Origin: Lentilactobacillus curieae
Lineage (GTDB): Bacteria > Bacillota > Bacilli > Lactobacillales > Lactobacillaceae
DNA length: 64,000 nucleotides
Reading direction: 5' to 3'
Assembly: GCF_000785105.2 (NCBI RefSeq)
Contig: NZ_CP018906.1
Span: forward strand, 682,001-746,000
Made by a program: the position numbers and the translations under genes. Positions 61,737 through 64,000 of this stretch are shown here, piece by piece. The notes beneath the pieces are model-generated. The model searched no databases, was not told the DNA's origin, and saw only the letters and a program-made list of their open reading frames with translations. The number at the start of each line of letters is the position of its first letter. The first letter of the stretch is position 1.

Positions 61737-63536
61737 ATGATTAAACTAAGCAACTACACCAGACTGATGGGGGTGTTAGGGGTTGCCATTATTGCGTCCA
61801 TTTTAGAATTTATCTTGCACCAACAAATGACCGCTCAAATATTAATTACCATCGCTGGTTCGATAATCGCCCTACTCATGTTTATTGATATGATCAATAC
61901 CTTGCGATCAGGAAAATTTGGTGTTGATTTACTGGCAATTACCGCTGTGATTGCAACGCTAGTAGTATCAGAATACTGGGCAGCATTAATTGTGTTACTG
62001 ATGCTAACTGGTGGTGATGCCCTTGAAGATTATGCAGCTAGTAAAGCAAACAGCGAACTGCAAACCTTACTTGATCAATCACCGCAAACTGCGCATCTCA
62101 TTAAACAAGATACAGTTTCGGACGTTAAGGTTGAACAGGTAAAAGTCGGCGATAGAATACTGGTTAAACCGGGGGAGGTTGTCCCCGTTGACGGAACAAT
62201 TTTTTCAGGTTCTGCAACTGTAGATGAATCCTCGCTAACTGGCGAGTCTAGGCCAATAGATAAAACAGTCGGTGATCAGATTATGTCAGGATCGCTTAAC
62301 CAAGATACTTCATTTAAAATGATGGCTGACAAATCGGCCAAAGATAGCCAGTACCAAAATATCATTAAATTAGTTAGGGAGGCTGAGGAGCACCCTGCTC
62401 CATTCGTAAGAATGGCTGACCGGTATGCTGTACCATTCACAATCGTGGCATATATTATTGCTGGGATTGCTTGGTACCTTTCTGGCGACCCGGTAAGGTT
62501 TGCTGAAGTATTGGTTGTTGCATCACCGTGTCCATTAATTCTTGCCGCTCCAATTGCTTTAGTTTCAGGAATGAGTCTCTCTTCTAGAAACGGAATCATC
62601 GTTAAGAGTGGAATTACTATCGAACAACTCTCTAAAGCTAAAACATTCGCATTTGATAAAACGGGAACCATTACTAAAGGTCAATTAACGGTTTCCGATA
62701 TTTACTCAGTTAATGGCTACACAGATGAACAAGTTCTAAGTTTAGCCGCTAGTGCTGAGCAACAATCAGGTCACATCCTCGCCCGTTCCTTAGTAAAGGC
62801 AGCTTTGGGAAACATTCCTGAAGCAAGTGATGTCACCGAAGTAACCGCACAGGGTGTCCAAGCAACAATTGACGGTAAATTAGTCAAAGCCGGAAAGTCA
62901 TCTTTTGTAAGCGAAGAAAGTTTTGAAACGGTTGATAAAACCGCTGTCTACGTTTCAGTTAACGGCAAATACGTTGGCTATGTAGCCTTCGAAGATGAAC
63001 TTCGTCCTGAAGCAAAATCAGTTATGGATAGTTTGCATGACCTTGGGGCTAAAAACTTACTCATGATTTCGGGAGACAAATACCCAATTGCTAAGAAAAT
63101 TGCCAATGCCGTTGACATTGATAAAGTTTATGCTGAAAAGTTGCCTAAGGAGAAAATCCAGGTACTTTCACAACTTGATAAACATGAAAAACCTGTCGTA
63201 ATGGTCGGCGATGGGGTTAACGATGCTCCATCATTAGCAACTGCAGACGTGGGGATTGCAATGGGGGCTCACGGAGCTACAGCAGCCTCTGAATCAGCAG
63301 ATGCAGTTGTTTTAAAAGATGACCTATCTCTAGTCAGCAAAGCCCGTCAAATTGCAGATCACACTATGGGCGTTGCTAAAAACGCGGTTTTAATTGGAAT
63401 TGCCATCTGTATTATTCTAATGTTAATTGCTAGTACCGGAGTTATCCCCGCAATTATCGGTGCTCTTTTTCAAGAAGTTGTTGATACAGTTACGATTCTG
63501 TGGGCATTGCGGGCAAGAATAGATCCCACTAAATAA
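61737..63536 (+). CDS. P1B-type metal ATPase with SPCP motif (PfeT/PmtA-like)
   Basis: 599 aa with no N-terminal metal-binding domain. TGES actuator (about 168-171), S263-P-C-P266 in the transport helix (VASPCPLILAAP), D307 in DKTGTIT and GDGVNDAPSL. SPC motifs mark ATPases for Co/Fe/Zn-type ions; PerR-controlled Fe(II) exporters of Bacillus and Streptococcus belong here. The PerR-like box at its promoter supports iron or manganese-linked export. The extra Pro after SPC is less usual. AAAGGGGAGG precedes the ATG. Confidence 0.85.
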   Translation: MIKLSNYTRLMGVLGVAIIASILEFILHQQMTAQILITIAGSIIALLMFIDMINTLRSGKFGVDLLAITAVIATLVVSEYWAALIVLLMLTGGDALEDYAASKANSELQTLLDQSPQTAHLIKQDTVSDVKVEQVKVGDRILVKPGEVVPVDGTIFSGSATVDESSLTGESRPIDKTVGDQIMSGSLNQDTSFKMMADKSAKDSQYQNIIKLVREAEEHPAPFVRMADRYAVPFTIVAYIIAGIAWYLSGDPVRFAEVLVVASPCPLILAAPIALVSGMSLSSRNGIIVKSGITIEQLSKAKTFAFDKTGTITKGQLTVSDIYSVNGYTDEQVLSLAASAEQQSGHILARSLVKAALGNIPEASDVTEVTAQGVQATIDGKLVKAGKSSFVSEESFETVDKTAVYVSVNGKYVGYVAFEDELRPEAKSVMDSLHDLGAKNLLMISGDKYPIAKKIANAVDIDKVYAEKLPKEKIQVLSQLDKHEKPVVMVGDGVNDAPSLATADVGIAMGAHGATAASESADAVVLKDDLSLVSKARQIADHTMGVAKNAVLIGIAICIILMLIASTGVIPAIIGALFQEVVDTVTILWALRARIDPTK

Positions 63537-63561
63537 TTGGAATAAAGCAATCTTAAAAACA

Positions 63562-63599
63562 AAACAAGCTATGATGTTGAAAAACATCATAGCTTGTTT
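63562..63599. terminator. Bidirectional terminator
   Basis: A perfect 17-bp stem (AAACAAGCTATGATGTT and complement) with loop GAAA, between the converging ATPase gene and the last gene. Confidence 0.92.
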
Positions 63600-63612
63600 G
63601 CTTGTTTTATTA

Positions 63613-64000
63613 TTAATAACGACTTGTCGACATCAACACTTCTGGATTTCTGTTAGAAAGTAACATCCCATGACCAGATGCATCATAGAACAAACTTTCA
63701 AATTCTCTACCAGACTTAAATCTTGTGTATTTGAATGATCCATTAGTTAATGAACCGCGACCTTTTAGGCGTTTTGCTGGCAAGCTAGCAATTGAATCAT
63801 CGGAAACTAGGTACAAGCGACCATTCTTTGGGTTATAGCCCATAGATTGTTGGTGGGTACCGGTTTGATGTGCTAATAACTGCTTGGTTAGCGTTACAGA
63901 GATATGGTTTCCGGAAATCGTGGCCTTGTAAATTTTTACTTTACCACCAGATATTCCCCACCAGTATGCGTGACCAGTCGTATCAAAAGTCAAATTATGC
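63613..64000 (-). CDS. C-terminal part of an unidentified protein (runs off window)
   Basis: The frame is open up to the right edge, so the TTG at 63993 is probably not the start; about 129 residues are visible. The fragment is rich in Gly, Ser and aromatic residues with repeated short strands (YNPKNGRLYLVSDDS, FYDASGHGMLLSN), suggesting a beta-propeller or similar beta domain of a secreted protein. It has no Cys. I do not recognise the family, and without the N-terminus secretion cannot be checked. Confidence 0.6.
   Translation of the reverse strand, partial: HNLTFDTTGHAYWWGISGGKVKIYKATISGNHISVTLTKQLLAHQTGTHQQSMGYNPKNGRLYLVSDDSIASLPAKRLKGRGSLTNGSFKYTRFKSGREFESLFYDASGHGMLLSNRNPEVLMSTSRY

Noticed and set aside
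63613-63993. Complete 126-aa protein starting at 63993
   Set aside because: The frame stays open to the window edge and there is no ribosome site, so it is a fragment of a longer gene.
1-64000. tRNA, rRNA, transposase or prophage genes
   Set aside because: None was recognised in either strand; the window reads as core and accessory chromosome without clear mobile elements.

Overview
This window looks like the chromosome of a heterofermentative-type Lactobacillaceae species. It is low in GC. Shine-Dalgarno sites are strong, and TTG and GTG starts are frequent. The gene content fits this family: a 252-aa short-chain alcohol dehydrogenase very like the (R)-specific enzyme of L. brevis/kefiri, an mntH-usp pair, a class 1A PyrD, a luxS-metE-metF operon behind a T-box, and many LAB-type transporters. 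The genus is not settled. All calls come from reading the sequence and from family knowledge; no database search was run.

Layout. 0-4.3 kb: an alpha-glucosidase and GPH sugar permease pair, divergent from a LacI-type regulator and an EamA exporter. 4.3-6.8 kb: pyrFED with a PyrR-type attenuator leader. 6.9-12.7 kb: two MFS transporters, a butanediol dehydrogenase with a perfect cre site, a DUF389 protein and a TauE/SafE permease. 12.8-24.3 kb: an eleven-gene purine operon, purEKCSQLFMNHD, with two PurBox-like sites upstream. 24.3-31.2 kb: an aldo/keto reductase, a 101-bp tandem repeat, a metal cassette (P1B ATPase with CPG motif, CopZ-like chaperone, ferritin-like protein), an NAD(P)-binding protein, GlnR-box-controlled amtB and a Nudix hydrolase.

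31.2-41.4 kb is the most unusual part: a metal-homeostasis island. Five copies of a near-palindromic 21-bp box (core GTAA-N3-TTAC type, Zur-like) lie at the promoters of a repeat-containing secreted protein, a manganese-type ABC transporter, a cysteine-free ribosomal protein L33, an operon of an AmtB paralogue plus flavoprotein plus 43-aa basic protein, and an orphan zinc-binding lipoprotein. The AmtB paralogue has Asn in place of the second pore histidine, and the flavoprotein ends in a C-x3-C-x-C tail. Inside the island sit an SmtB-type zinc sensor with a complete alpha-5 site and, behind its likely operator, a histidine-rich duplicated protein that could buffer zinc. A secreted matrixin-like zinc protease is also present. 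I read the island as a two-sided zinc programme, starvation and excess, and the AmtB-like/flavoprotein/small-protein operon as the best candidate for an undescribed system.

41.4-53.2 kb: a 123-bp degenerate repeat, an aldehyde dehydrogenase, a DHA2-type efflux pump, uspA-mntH, an EF-hand-like-loop protein, a MacB-like ABC protein, a CPBP protease, a PyrR-attenuated NCS1 nucleobase permease and the alcohol dehydrogenase. 53.2-55.9 kb: an ABC-2 exporter operon ending in its own TetR regulator, with two operators on the promoter. 55.9-60 kb: T-box (Met), luxS, metE, metF. 60-64 kb: azlCD, a cysteine-less Spx paralogue, a P1B ATPase with a PerR-like box and SPCP motif, and the 3' part of a gene of unknown function that runs off the window.
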